Shown piece after piece: positions 49,755 through 57,113 of a stretch of DNA of 64,000 bases. Numbering within the stretch: the stretch's first letter is position 1; each line of letters starts with the position of its first letter. A program made the translations under genes and the position numbers. Under the pieces are notes generated by a model. The model was given only the letters and a program-made list of their open reading frames with translations, searched no databases and was not told where the DNA came from. The DNA is from UMGS1322 sp045541035 (lineage in GTDB: Bacteria; Bacillota; Clostridia; Christensenellales; QALW01): positions 67,371 to 131,370 of the forward strand of contig JAZQII010000038.1 of the NCBI GenBank assembly GCA_045541035.1, written 5' to 3'.

Positions 49755-50516
49755 ATGCGTAAACCTATTATTGCAGGAAACTGGAAAATGAATAATACGC
49801 CTTCTCAGGCAGTTGAACTTATTGAAGCAATCAAGCCTTTAGTTAAGGATGCAAAATGCGATGTTGTTGTATGTCCTACCTTTGTTTGCCTTGATGCTGC
49901 TTCAAAAGCACTTGCAGGTGCAAATATCGGCCTTGGCGCACAGAACGTTCACTTTGAAGAAAAAGGCGCTTTCACAGGCGAAATTTCAACCGGTATGCTT
50001 AATGAACTTAACGTTAAGTATGCAGTTATCGGTCACAGCGAACGTCGTCAGTACTTTGGTGAAACAGATGAAGTTGTTGCAAAACGTTCACTTGCTGCTA
50101 TCAATGCAGGAATTACTCCTATCATCTGTGTTGGCGAACTTCTTGAAGAACGTCAGAACGGTACAACATTTGACGTTGTAAAGACACAGACAGTTAAAGC
50201 ACTTGAACTTATGAATGCTGAACAGGTTGCCGCAAGCGTTATTGCTTATGAACCTGTTTGGGCTATCGGCACAGGTCTTACAGCAACAAGCGAGCAGGCT
50301 GAAGAAGTTATAGCTTTCATTCGTAATACTGTTAAAGATATGTTTGATGCACAGACTGCTGAAAACATTCGCATTCAGTATGGCGGTTCAATGAACGCTA
50401 AAAATGCCGCAGAACTTATGGCAATGCCTAATATTGACGGCGGTCTTATCGGCGGTGCATCTCTTAAAGCTCCTGATTTTGCAGCAATCGTTGAAGCTGC
50501 TTCAAAAGAGGCTTAA
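49755..50516 (+). CDS. tpiA: triosephosphate isomerase
   Basis: Interconverts dihydroxyacetone phosphate and glyceraldehyde 3-phosphate. The 253 residues show AGNWKMNNT with catalytic Asn9 and Lys11, GHSERRQYFGE with the catalytic His, AYEPVWAIGTG with the catalytic Glu, IQYGGSMNAKNA and GGLIGGASL. AAGGAGAG precedes the ATG 14 bases after pgk. Strongly biased codon use. A weak terminator-like hairpin separates it from gpmI. Confidence 0.97.
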   Translation: MRKPIIAGNWKMNNTPSQAVELIEAIKPLVKDAKCDVVVCPTFVCLDAASKALAGANIGLGAQNVHFEEKGAFTGEISTGMLNELNVKYAVIGHSERRQYFGETDEVVAKRSLAAINAGITPIICVGELLEERQNGTTFDVVKTQTVKALELMNAEQVAASVIAYEPVWAIGTGLTATSEQAEEVIAFIRNTVKDMFDAQTAENIRIQYGGSMNAKNAAELMAMPNIDGGLIGGASLKAPDFAAIVEAASKEA

Positions 50517-50522
50517 TATTAT

Positions 50523-50552
50523 GGCTGCCATTTAATGGCAGCCTTACTTTTG
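50523..50552 (+). terminator. weak terminator or attenuator between tpiA and gpmI
   Basis: Nine-pair stem (50523-50531 with 50535-50543) and TTA loop, followed by TTACTTTTG, a poor U tract; partial read-through into gpmI is likely. Confidence 0.55.
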
Positions 50553-50563
50553 TGAGGTAATTT

Positions 50564-52078
50564 ATGAAAAAACCCGTTGTATTATGTATTATGGACGGTT
50601 TTGGTATAAGAGAAGTTAACGAAGGCAACGCTATTTATACTGCCAAAACTCCCAATCTTACAAAACTTTTTAGTGAGAACCCTTTTACTACCATTGGCGC
50701 TTCAGGTCTTGATGTTGGTCTTCCTGACGGACAGATGGGTAACAGTGAAGTCGGTCATACCAACATTGGCGCAGGCCGTGTTGTTTATCAGATGCTTGTT
50801 AAGATCACAAAAGATATAGAAGACGGAACGTTCTTTGATATAAAAGTTCTTAACGATGCTATTGAAAATTGCAAGAAAAACGATTCTGCACTTCATCTTA
50901 TCGGTCTTTTATCAGACGGTGGCGTGCATAGCCATATTGACCATCTTTACGGCCTTCTTATGATGGCTAAAAAGAACGGTCTTTCAAAAGTTTACGTTCA
51001 CTGCCTTATGGACGGCAGAGACGTTTCAACAACAAGCGGTGTAGGTTTTATAAAAGATCTTCAGGCAAAAATGGCAGAACTCGGCGTAGGAAAGATTGCT
51101 ACAATTATGGGCAGATTTTATGCTATGGACAGAGACTTTGCTTGGGATAGAGTTGAAAAGGCTTATGCCGCAATGGTTTACGGTGAAGGCGTTCAAAATT
51201 CCGATGCAGTTGATACTATGGAAAAATCCTATGCAAATGATGTTACGGATGAATTTATTGTTCCTACAGTTGTTGATAAAAACGGCATGATCAAAGCAGG
51301 GGATAGTGTTGTTTCCTTTAACTTCCGTCCTGACCGTGCAAGACAGTTTACACGTACTTTTGTTGATGAATCTTTTAATGGTTTTGAACGTAAAAACGGA
51401 TATTTCCCCGTAAAATACGTTTGCATGACTCAGTATGATGAAACAATGCCTAACGTTACGGTTGCTTATCCTCCTGAAGAACTTCGTATGACTTTGGGTG
51501 AATATCTTGCAAGCAAGAATATGACTCAGCTTCGTATTGCTGAAACACAGAAGTATGCACACGTTACTTTCTTCTTTAATGGCGGCGAGGAAAAAACTTT
51601 TGAGGGTGAGGATAGAATTCTTATTCAGTCCCCTGATGTTCCTACTTTTGATCTTCAACCTGAAATGAGCGCATATCCTGTTTGTGATGCTGTTTGTGAA
51701 CAGATTTTATCCGGTAAATATGATGCAGTAATTCTTAACTTTGCTAACTGTGATATGGTTGGTCATACGGGTGTATTTGATGCAGCTGTTAAGGCTGTTG
51801 AAGCAGTTGATGAATGTGTTGGCAAGGTTGTTGAAGCAACAAAACAGATGGGTGGCGTAGTATTTATTACTGCCGATCACGGAAACGCTGATTGCATGAT
51901 TGGTGAAGACGGAAATCCCTTTACTCCTCATACAACGAATCCCGTTCCTTTCTGCGTAGTTAATTATGATTGCAGTCTTCGTCAAGGCGGACGGCTTGCA
52001 GATATTGCACCGTCAATGCTTAAGGTTTTAGGTCTTGATCAGCCTGAAGAAATGACAGGTGAAAGCATAATTTTATAA
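50564..52078 (+). CDS. gpmI: 2,3-bisphosphoglycerate-independent phosphoglycerate mutase
   Basis: Manganese-dependent conversion of 3- to 2-phosphoglycerate, 504 residues. The phosphatase part has CIMDGFGIRE and the catalytic Ser61 in GQMGNSEVGHTNIGAGR; the transferase part has HCLMDGRDVSTTSG, GRFYAMDRDFAWDR and FRPDRARQ; metal sites recur in NFANCDMVGHTG and ITADHGNADCMIGEDG and NPVPFC. Alkaline-phosphatase superfamily length is normal. TGAGGTAA is the ribosome site. Confidence 0.97.
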   Translation: MKKPVVLCIMDGFGIREVNEGNAIYTAKTPNLTKLFSENPFTTIGASGLDVGLPDGQMGNSEVGHTNIGAGRVVYQMLVKITKDIEDGTFFDIKVLNDAIENCKKNDSALHLIGLLSDGGVHSHIDHLYGLLMMAKKNGLSKVYVHCLMDGRDVSTTSGVGFIKDLQAKMAELGVGKIATIMGRFYAMDRDFAWDRVEKAYAAMVYGEGVQNSDAVDTMEKSYANDVTDEFIVPTVVDKNGMIKAGDSVVSFNFRPDRARQFTRTFVDESFNGFERKNGYFPVKYVCMTQYDETMPNVTVAYPPEELRMTLGEYLASKNMTQLRIAETQKYAHVTFFFNGGEEKTFEGEDRILIQSPDVPTFDLQPEMSAYPVCDAVCEQILSGKYDAVILNFANCDMVGHTGVFDAAVKAVEAVDECVGKVVEATKQMGGVVFITADHGNADCMIGEDGNPFTPHTTNPVPFCVVNYDCSLRQGGRLADIAPSMLKVLGLDQPEEMTGESIIL

Positions 52079-52100
52079 TATTTTTATAACATATTTTTTT

Positions 52101-52132
52101 AGCATCAGATTTTAGTTCTGATGCTGATTTTT
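52101..52132 (+). terminator. terminator of the pgk-tpiA-gpmI operon
   Basis: Nine-pair stem AGCATCAGA/TCTGATGCT (52101-52109 with 52117-52125) followed by GATTTTTTC. Confidence 0.87.
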
Positions 52133-52134
52133 TC

Positions 52135-52163
52135 TTGACAAAAATAATAAAATGATGTAACAT
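52135..52163 (+). promoter_or_regulatory. promoter of the degV-family gene
   Basis: TTGACA (52135-52140), 17 bases, TAACAT (52158-52163), directly downstream of the gpmI terminator. Confidence 0.7.
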
Positions 52164-52225
52164 AGTATTGAAAACTACTTTATGTGTTTGTATAAAACAA
52201 AATATTTGTCGAATGGAGAAAAAAT

Positions 52226-53092
52226 ATGTTGAAAATTTTATGTGATGTATGTGCGGATATTCCCGTTGATGTTGCAAAAGAACGAAATATTATAGTTATG
52301 CCTATGAATCTCACCGTTAATGATAATGAAAGACTTTATACTGCTGAATCTTTTGATTGCAAAAGTTTTTATGACGGTATGCGTCAGGGGGGCAAGTGTA
52401 GCACCAGTCAGATTACAACTGATTTTTATAAAGAATTTTTCACACCGTTTCTTAAAAATGGCGATGATGTTATCTACGTTTGTCTTTCATCGGGATTAAG
52501 CGGAAGTTATAACGGATCATTTAACGCCGTCGAAGAACTTAAAGCGGAATTTCCTGAAAGAAAGATTCATTCAATAGATTCTCTTGGTGCTTCGTTGGGA
52601 GAAGGATTACTTACTTTAAGAATTGCAAAACTTCGTGATGAAGGAAAATCTTTTGAAGAAATAGTACAATGGGCAGAAGAAAATAAGCACAAGGTTATGC
52701 ATTGGTTTACTGTTAATGATCTTCAGTATCTTCATCGTGGAGGCCGTGTTTCAAAAACAACTGCCATTGTTGGCACACTTCTTGATATTAAGCCTGTTTT
52801 ACAATGTAACAGTGAGGGTAAACTTGTTGCAAATGCAAAGGTAAAAGGAAGAAAACGTGCAGTAAAAACACTTCTTGAAGATATGGATAAATACGGAATA
52901 GATATAAACGGTCAGGAAATTTGTATAAGCCACGGTGATTGTTTAGATGATGCTTTAACTCTTAAAAATCTTGTTGCAGAAAAATATCCTGATTGCACGT
53001 TTATTATAGGTCATATTGGTGCAGTTATTGGTTCTCATTCGGGGCCCGGAACACTTGCATTGTTCTTTATCGGTCAAAAAAGATTTTTATAA
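52226..53092 (+). CDS. DegV-family fatty-acid-binding protein
   Basis: Member of the DegV/FakB family, which presents fatty acids to a kinase in lipid metabolism. The 288 residues have CDVCADIPVDVAKE, SCDS-type region TSQITTDFYKEFF (lipid-binding Thr/Ser), VICV-like VIYVCLSSGLSGSYNG, HSIDSLGASLGEGLL, LQYLHRGGRVSKTTA and GHIGAVIGSHSGPGTLALFF. Both binding blocks are intact. TGGAGAAA precedes the ATG. No fakA kinase gene lies in the window. Confidence 0.92.
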   Translation: MLKILCDVCADIPVDVAKERNIIVMPMNLTVNDNERLYTAESFDCKSFYDGMRQGGKCSTSQITTDFYKEFFTPFLKNGDDVIYVCLSSGLSGSYNGSFNAVEELKAEFPERKIHSIDSLGASLGEGLLTLRIAKLRDEGKSFEEIVQWAEENKHKVMHWFTVNDLQYLHRGGRVSKTTAIVGTLLDIKPVLQCNSEGKLVANAKVKGRKRAVKTLLEDMDKYGIDINGQEICISHGDCLDDALTLKNLVAEKYPDCTFIIGHIGAVIGSHSGPGTLALFFIGQKRFL

Positions 53093-53094
53093 TA

Positions 53095-53161
53095 TTGACA
53101 AATAAACATTAATGTTTTATACTTTATATAAAGCTTCTGCTTTTTTGCGGAGGCTTTATTT
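53095..53161 (+). promoter_or_regulatory. M20 peptidase promoter with terminator-like hairpin at the 5' end
   Basis: TTGACA (53095-53100), 17 bases, TATACT (53118-53123), start expected near 53130. A ten-pair hairpin with G-U pairs (53131-53140 with 53147-53156) begins at the first transcribed bases and is followed by TTTATTTCTT. It can serve as terminator for degV and as 5' cap hairpin for the new transcript. Confidence 0.6.
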
Positions 53162-53177
53162 CTTAAGGGAGGTTTTT

Positions 53178-54332
53178 ATGAACTGCGATAAATTATTTCA
53201 AACTATTGATGAGATCAACGATAAATATATTGATTTGTGGATTGATGTTTCCAATGCTGAAAGCCCAACTGAATATAAAGCAGGAGTTGATAAAGCCTGC
53301 GGTTATTTTGTTGATGTAGCAAATCAATTTGGCTGGAAAGTAGAAATTCTTGAAAATGAATTTTCAGGAAATCCCGTATGTATTACAATGAATCCCGATT
53401 CTTCTGAAAAGCCCATTTGCTTGTCAGGACATATTGATACTGTTCATGCAGTTGGATCCTTTGGCTCTCCTGCAGTTAAGATTGACGGGGATAAGATATA
53501 TGGTCCGGGTGTAATGGATTGTAAGGGCGGTGCAGTTGCCGCACTTGAAGCAATGGTTGCACTTCATAAAATCGGCTTTGATAAAAGACCTGTAAAATTG
53601 CTTTTACAAACAGATGAAGAAGTAAACAGTATGCAAAGTAATAAAGCAACAATTAACTTCATTATTGAAAAATCAAAAGATGCTATTGCTTTTCTTAACT
53701 GTGAAAGCGTAAAAGATAATACTGCTGTTTTGTGGCGTAAAGGAATTTCGCGCTATGAAATTGAAGTATTTGGTAAGGCTATTCATGCTTCGAGAACTAC
53801 TGAAGGCGGTGCCAATGCAATTTTAGAAGCGGCAAATAAAATAGTGGAATTTGAAAAATTTAAAGATGGAGATGGTCTTACTTCAAACTGCGGACTTATA
53901 AGCGGGGGAACAAAAGCAAACACAGTTCCTGATAAGTGTAGTTTTACTGTAGAATATAGATTTGTAAACCGTGAACAGTTTGAATTTGCAGAGAAGGTAA
54001 CATATGAAATTGCAGAAAAATGCTCTGTTCCCGGAACATATGCAAAGGCAAAAAGAATAGGGCTTCGTCCTGCAATGGAAAAATGTGAACGTAATTTTGC
54101 CCTTCTTGATAAAATGAATGAAATATATAGGAAAGTTGGTCTTCCTGAACTTACAACACGAGGAAGTCTTGGCGGTTCAGATGCCGCAGATACTACTGCA
54201 GCAGGAATTCCGACAGTTGATTCAATAGGTGTTGCAGGTGATTTCATCCACACACCCAATGAATTTGCTTATATTTCTTCGTTAAAAGAATCTGCTAAAA
54301 GAATTGGTGCGGTTGTTTATTGTATCACTTGA
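53178..54332 (+). CDS. M20-family metallopeptidase (ArgE/DapE-like)
   Basis: Zinc amidohydrolase/peptidase of 384 residues. Metal and catalytic residues: His and Asp in LSGHIDTVHAVG, Asp in GPGVMDCKGGA, Glu-Glu in LQTDEEVNS, a Glu in NCESV and the final His in FIHTPNEFA. The lid domain has VFGKAIHASRTTEGGANAI and SGGTKANTVPDKC. The substrate may be an N-acyl amino acid or dipeptide; carboxypeptidase G2-like and ArgE-like are both possible. The ATG at 53178 has GGGAGG upstream; 66 bases of open frame before it cover the leader hairpin and were rejected. Confidence 0.88.
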   Translation: MNCDKLFQTIDEINDKYIDLWIDVSNAESPTEYKAGVDKACGYFVDVANQFGWKVEILENEFSGNPVCITMNPDSSEKPICLSGHIDTVHAVGSFGSPAVKIDGDKIYGPGVMDCKGGAVAALEAMVALHKIGFDKRPVKLLLQTDEEVNSMQSNKATINFIIEKSKDAIAFLNCESVKDNTAVLWRKGISRYEIEVFGKAIHASRTTEGGANAILEAANKIVEFEKFKDGDGLTSNCGLISGGTKANTVPDKCSFTVEYRFVNREQFEFAEKVTYEIAEKCSVPGTYAKAKRIGLRPAMEKCERNFALLDKMNEIYRKVGLPELTTRGSLGGSDAADTTAAGIPTVDSIGVAGDFIHTPNEFAYISSLKESAKRIGAVVYCIT

Positions 54333-54357
54333 TTTAAAATAGTTTTTTTGATATAAT
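54329..54357 (+). promoter_or_regulatory. promoter of the DUF4282-like gene
   Basis: TTGATT (54329-54334), overlapping the M20 stop codon, 17 bases, perfect TATAAT (54352-54357). Confidence 0.75.
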
Positions 54358-54382
54358 ATAAACAGAAAGTGAGTGTTTATTT

Positions 54383-54649
54383 ATGAATTTTGATTTTAAA
54401 TCTTTATTGACTCTTGAAAATACTTATGGTAAAAAACTTGTAACTATCGTTTATTACGTTATGGCTGTTGTAATTGCCGTAAACGTTGTTGTTAGTTTTA
54501 TTTCCGGTATAGGGAATATTGCAAGCGGGTTAATTATGCTTGGTCTTGGAAAAATTCTTTTCTGTGTTCCGCTTGCAGTGGTTTATTTGCTTGTTCTTCG
54601 TCTTGTTTGTGAACTTGTAAATGCAATTTTTGAGCATTGCGGAAAATAA
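54383..54649 (+). CDS. small membrane protein, DUF4282-like
   Basis: An 88-residue protein with two or three hydrophobic helices (about 20-43 and 50-75). The N-terminal FDFKSLLTLE and C-terminal LRLVCELVNAIFEH fit the DUF4282 pattern (F-F-R-I at the start and R-L-E-L at the end). Function unknown. AGTGAG precedes the ATG. It has its own promoter and ends just before the rplM promoter. Confidence 0.72.
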   Translation: MNFDFKSLLTLENTYGKKLVTIVYYVMAVVIAVNVVVSFISGIGNIASGLIMLGLGKILFCVPLAVVYLLVLRLVCELVNAIFEHCGK

Positions 54650-54660
54650 TAAAAAAGTGC

Positions 54661-54689
54661 TTGACACAAACTGAGAAATACAGTATTAT
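54661..54689 (+). promoter_or_regulatory. promoter of rplM-rpsI
   Basis: Perfect TTGACA (54661-54666), 17 bases, TATTAT (54684-54689); an overlapping TATAAT at 54687-54692 would need a 20-base spacer. The leader is short, about 40 bases, with no room for a large regulatory structure. Confidence 0.82.
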
Positions 54690-54732
54690 AATAAGGCTTG
54701 TATAAAGCAGATATATTTTTGGAGGTATTGCT

Positions 54733-55161
54733 ATGAAATCATTTGTCGCAAAACCCGCTGACATCGAACGTAAATGGTACGTTATCGATGCTGATGGGCA
54801 GACACTCGGCAGACTTGCTACTCAGGTAGCTATGATTCTGCGCGGCAAACACAAACCTACCTTTACACCTCATGTAGATTGCGGCGACAACGTTATCGTT
54901 ATCAATGCAGGCAAGGTTGTGCTTACCGGAAAGAAGCTGGAACAGAAGAAATACTATCGTTACAGCGGATACGTAGGTGGTCTTAAAGAGACTACAGCTC
55001 GTGATATGCTTGAAAAGAAACCTGAAATGATGGTTTATGAAGCAGTCAAGGGTATGATGCCCAAGAACTCCTTAGGCAGAGAAATGCTTACTAAACTTCG
55101 TGTATATAAGGATGCTGAGCACGCTCATGCAGCTCAGAAGCCTGAAGTATATACACTGTAA
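54733..55161 (+). CDS. rplM: 50S ribosomal protein L13
   Basis: Early assembly protein of the large subunit, 142 residues. It has KPADIERKWYVIDADGQTLGR (shown in part as KWYVIDADGQTLGRLA), ILRGKHKPTFTPHVDCGD, VINAGKVVLTGKK, YRYSGYVGGLKE, AVKGMMPKNSLGREML and LRVYKDAEHAHAAQKPE. Normal length. GGAGGTATTG precedes the ATG. Always paired with rpsI, as here. Confidence 0.98.
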   Translation: MKSFVAKPADIERKWYVIDADGQTLGRLATQVAMILRGKHKPTFTPHVDCGDNVIVINAGKVVLTGKKLEQKKYYRYSGYVGGLKETTARDMLEKKPEMMVYEAVKGMMPKNSLGREMLTKLRVYKDAEHAHAAQKPEVYTL

Positions 55162-55179
55162 TGGGGAGGAGTTCGTATT

Positions 55180-55575
55180 ATGGCAGCTAAAGTTCAGTTC
55201 TGGGGCACCGGCAGACGTAAAAAGGCTGTAGCAAGAGTAAGACTTGTTGCAGGTAAGGGTGCAATTATTGTTAATAAGCGTGAGCTTGACGAGTACTTTG
55301 GTCTTGATACACTTAAGACAATCGTTCGTCAGCCCCTTGAATTAACAGATACACTTGGTAAGTTTGACGTTCTTGTAAACGTACAGGGCGGTGGCTTCAC
55401 AGGTCAGGCAGGTGCAATCCGTCACGGTATTGCTCGTGCACTTACAAAGGCAGACGAGAGCCTTAGACCTGCTCTTAAGAAGGCAGGATTCCTTACTCGT
55501 GATCCGAGAATGAAGGAAAGAAAGAAGTACGGCTTAAAGGCCGCACGTCGTGCACCTCAGTTCTCCAAGAGATAA
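55180..55575 (+). CDS. rpsI: 30S ribosomal protein S9
   Basis: Small-subunit protein whose C-terminal tail contacts P-site tRNA. The 131 residues have FWGTGRRKKAVARVRL, GKGAIIVNKRELDEYF, VQGGGFTGQAGAIRHGIARAL and the basic tail KERKKYGLKAARRAPQFSKR. GGGGAGGAG precedes the ATG, 18 bases after rplM. The operon ends with one of two identical 37-bp terminators found in this region. Confidence 0.98.
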   Translation: MAAKVQFWGTGRRKKAVARVRLVAGKGAIIVNKRELDEYFGLDTLKTIVRQPLELTDTLGKFDVLVNVQGGGFTGQAGAIRHGIARALTKADESLRPALKKAGFLTRDPRMKERKKYGLKAARRAPQFSKR

Positions 55576-55595
55576 TCACTTATCTTACAGAGTAT

Positions 55596-55632
55596 TCAAA
55601 AACCCCGAAACCATCACGGTTTTCGGGGTTTT
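55596..55632 (+). terminator. rplM-rpsI terminator, copy 1 of a 37-bp repeat
   Basis: Hairpin AACCCCGAAACC...GGTTTTCGGGGTT with one bulged T, flanked by A5 and T4. The whole 37 bases recur without change at 57008-57044. Confidence 0.88.
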
Positions 55633-55681
55633 ACTTTTGCTCAAAAATCTGCTTTGGTGCAAACTTGGTGCAAGTTTTTTA

Positions 55682-55713
55682 AACCCCTTTGACTATCAAA
55701 AGTCAAAGGGGTT
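55682..55713. terminator. hairpin at the end of the small lipoprotein gene
   Basis: Thirteen-pair perfect stem (55682-55694 with 55701-55713), loop ATCAAA. It lies just beyond the stop of the minus-strand lipoprotein gene, though its U tract on that strand is interrupted. Confidence 0.7.
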
Positions 55714-55722
55714 CTATCTTCT

Positions 55723-56106
55723 TTATGCCCAATGTAATTCGTAGTAATACCACTTGTCTGTTATCTTCTTAATAAAACACCAATCGGTACCATTGTTAGG
55801 TTTTCCAAAATATGTACCACCGTCTGCTTCATATCTTTCGCCTAAATTACCACCTGCGTAAAAGTCGGGAACTTCAATATCATTGTTGGCAGTGTAATAG
55901 TATCCGTAATAAACACCACCGATACTGAGTCCTGTTGCTTCATAATCAAAAAACTCAATTTCTTTTTCCGTGGTAATAGTATCAATATTTTCTAAAACAT
56001 AGTTAGATATTTCATCGTACCTTTTTGTAGATACAGACATTCCTTCACAAGCAGTAAACGAAAACATCAATAGCACTAAAATTAAAACTGATACAATCCT
56101 TTTCAC
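55723..56106 (-). CDS. small lipoprotein of unknown function
   Basis: A 127-residue exported protein starting at GTG (56106) with AAGGAG upstream. The signal peptide (KRIVSVLILVLLMFSF) ends in a lipobox TAC at about residue 18. The mature part is rich in Y, D and E with YGYYYTANNDIEVPDFYAG and ends WYYYELHWA; no family recognised. Open frame extends further upstream but without a start fitting a signal peptide. It follows the next minus-strand gene after a gap of about 17 bases and may be translated from the same message. Confidence 0.65.
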   Translation of the reverse strand: MKRIVSVLILVLLMFSFTACEGMSVSTKRYDEISNYVLENIDTITTEKEIEFFDYEATGLSIGGVYYGYYYTANNDIEVPDFYAGGNLGERYEADGGTYFGKPNNGTDWCFIKKITDKWYYYELHWA

Positions 56107-56123
56107 GAAAATCACTCCTTGTA

Positions 56124-56600
56124 TTATTGATATTTCTGAACATACCTTTTTGCGGTGTTTTTTATCCAAGTTCTTTTATGATTCATAAATGGACGAATCA
56201 AATCAACATATTGTCCTGCTTGCATTTTATACAAGGTATCAATCACTTGACCGTCAATGTCATCGCTGTTGAGCAAAGGAACAATTTTGTCAGAATACTT
56301 TTGATATGCTTTTTTGCCCAATAAAAGAACAAAACTCTGTCTGCCTCTTTTTGCTCTTTCATCCAAGCAAATATTTATAATTCTATCTGCTTGCGATTGG
56401 GTTAGTGCTTTTTTACCCGTAAGAATAAGTTGTCTAATCTCTTCGCCGATTTCCCAAAGTTCGTGTTCAAACATATACCAATCGTGAACATCGGGAACAC
56501 TTTCCATAAACGGCAAATCGGGCAAATTTTCATTGGGGATTTTATCCTCTGCTTTTGTAAGCAAGAGGTCAAGTTCGTTATCAAAAAACTTTCTATCCAT
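56124..56600 (-). CDS. hypothetical helical protein, HEAT-repeat-like
   Basis: Unrecognised soluble protein of 158 residues (161 if an ATG nine bases earlier is used; the inner ATG has GGAATGAG upstream at better spacing). The sequence is almost all helical, acidic at the N-terminus (DNELDLLLTKAEDKIP), and ends with HEAT-like hairpins (QVIDTLYKMQAGQYVDLIRP, HKRTWIKNTAKRYVQKY). Such proteins occur as immunity-like or toxin-neighbour genes, but nothing here proves that. It precedes the lipoprotein gene on the same strand. Confidence 0.6.
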   Translation of the reverse strand: MDRKFFDNELDLLLTKAEDKIPNENLPDLPFMESVPDVHDWYMFEHELWEIGEEIRQLILTGKKALTQSQADRIINICLDERAKRGRQSFVLLLGKKAYQKYSDKIVPLLNSDDIDGQVIDTLYKMQAGQYVDLIRPFMNHKRTWIKNTAKRYVQKYQ

Positions 56601-56609
56601 AATACTCAT

Positions 56610-57007
56610 TCCGTTCGCTTTTTTTAAATTATACCACAGTAAAGTAAATTTTTCAATATTTCATAAGCATTATGAGTCATGATGATTCTTTATAGAATCG
56701 TTATGACTCTTTTTCTTTATATAAGACTCTTATTAATCATGATGATTATATAAGCATTATGAGTCTTTTTCTTAAACATAGAGTAATTAGGGTTATGAAG
56801 ATTGTTAAATGAATAAAGAATCCTTTTGATTGTTTTTAGAGTTATAAGAAGAATACTTGAAATATAAAACAAATCTAAATATTGTTTACATCTTACTTTT
56901 AAATTTTATGAAAGAGAAATAAAAACAAATATACACATAAGTTAGTCTATACGATATTAACGGTACACCGAAAAATAAAAGAAATAATCGTTTTATCTTC
57001 AAAAGCA
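56610..57007. repeat. AT-rich gap with short interspersed repeats
   Basis: No gene found in about 400 bases. TAAGCATTATGAGTC occurs at 56664-56678 and again at 56751-56765; CATGATGATT at 56678-56687 and 56738-56747; GATTCTTTATAGAATC (56684-56699) is a palindrome, and GACTCTTTTTCTT-like strings follow the GAGTC motifs. The remainder (56770-57007) is AT-rich without recognisable signals. Confidence 0.6.
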
Positions 57008-57044
57008 TCAAAAACCCCGAAACCATCACGGTTTTCGGGGTTTT
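57008..57044. terminator. copy 2 of the 37-bp terminator repeat
   Basis: Identical over 37 bases to 55596-55632, followed by GCTTTTTT. No plus-strand gene lies upstream of it within 1.4 kb, so its position is odd for a terminator unless it acts for a lost gene. Confidence 0.8.
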
Positions 57045-57054
57045 GCTTTTTTAC

Positions 57055-57083
57055 TTGAGTTTTTTTATCTCATGTGATAAAAT
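57055..57083 (+). promoter_or_regulatory. promoter of the GNAT gene
   Basis: TTGAGT (57055-57060), 17 bases, TAAAAT (57078-57083) with a TG one base before, forming an extended -10. Confidence 0.72.
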
Positions 57084-57113
57084 ATCTAAAAATTTGATTT
57101 GGAGAATATTATA

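Noticed and set aside
51026..51658. 210-codon open frame antisense to gpmI
   Set aside because: It lies wholly within a well-supported gpmI with strong codon bias, has no ribosome site and a low-complexity, Cys/Asn/Phe-rich translation.
53783..54259. 158-codon frame antisense to the M20 peptidase
   Set aside because: Overlaps the catalytic part of a clear M20 gene; no ribosome site.
55660..55681. TTGGTGCAA direct repeats as an attachment site
   Set aside because: Two imperfect nine-base copies beside a terminator; no integrase gene in the window and no matching distant copy apart from an unrelated GGTGCAAG in the T-box stem.
56664..56765. CRISPR array
   Set aside because: Only two copies of a 15-mer with an 87-base gap and no cas genes.
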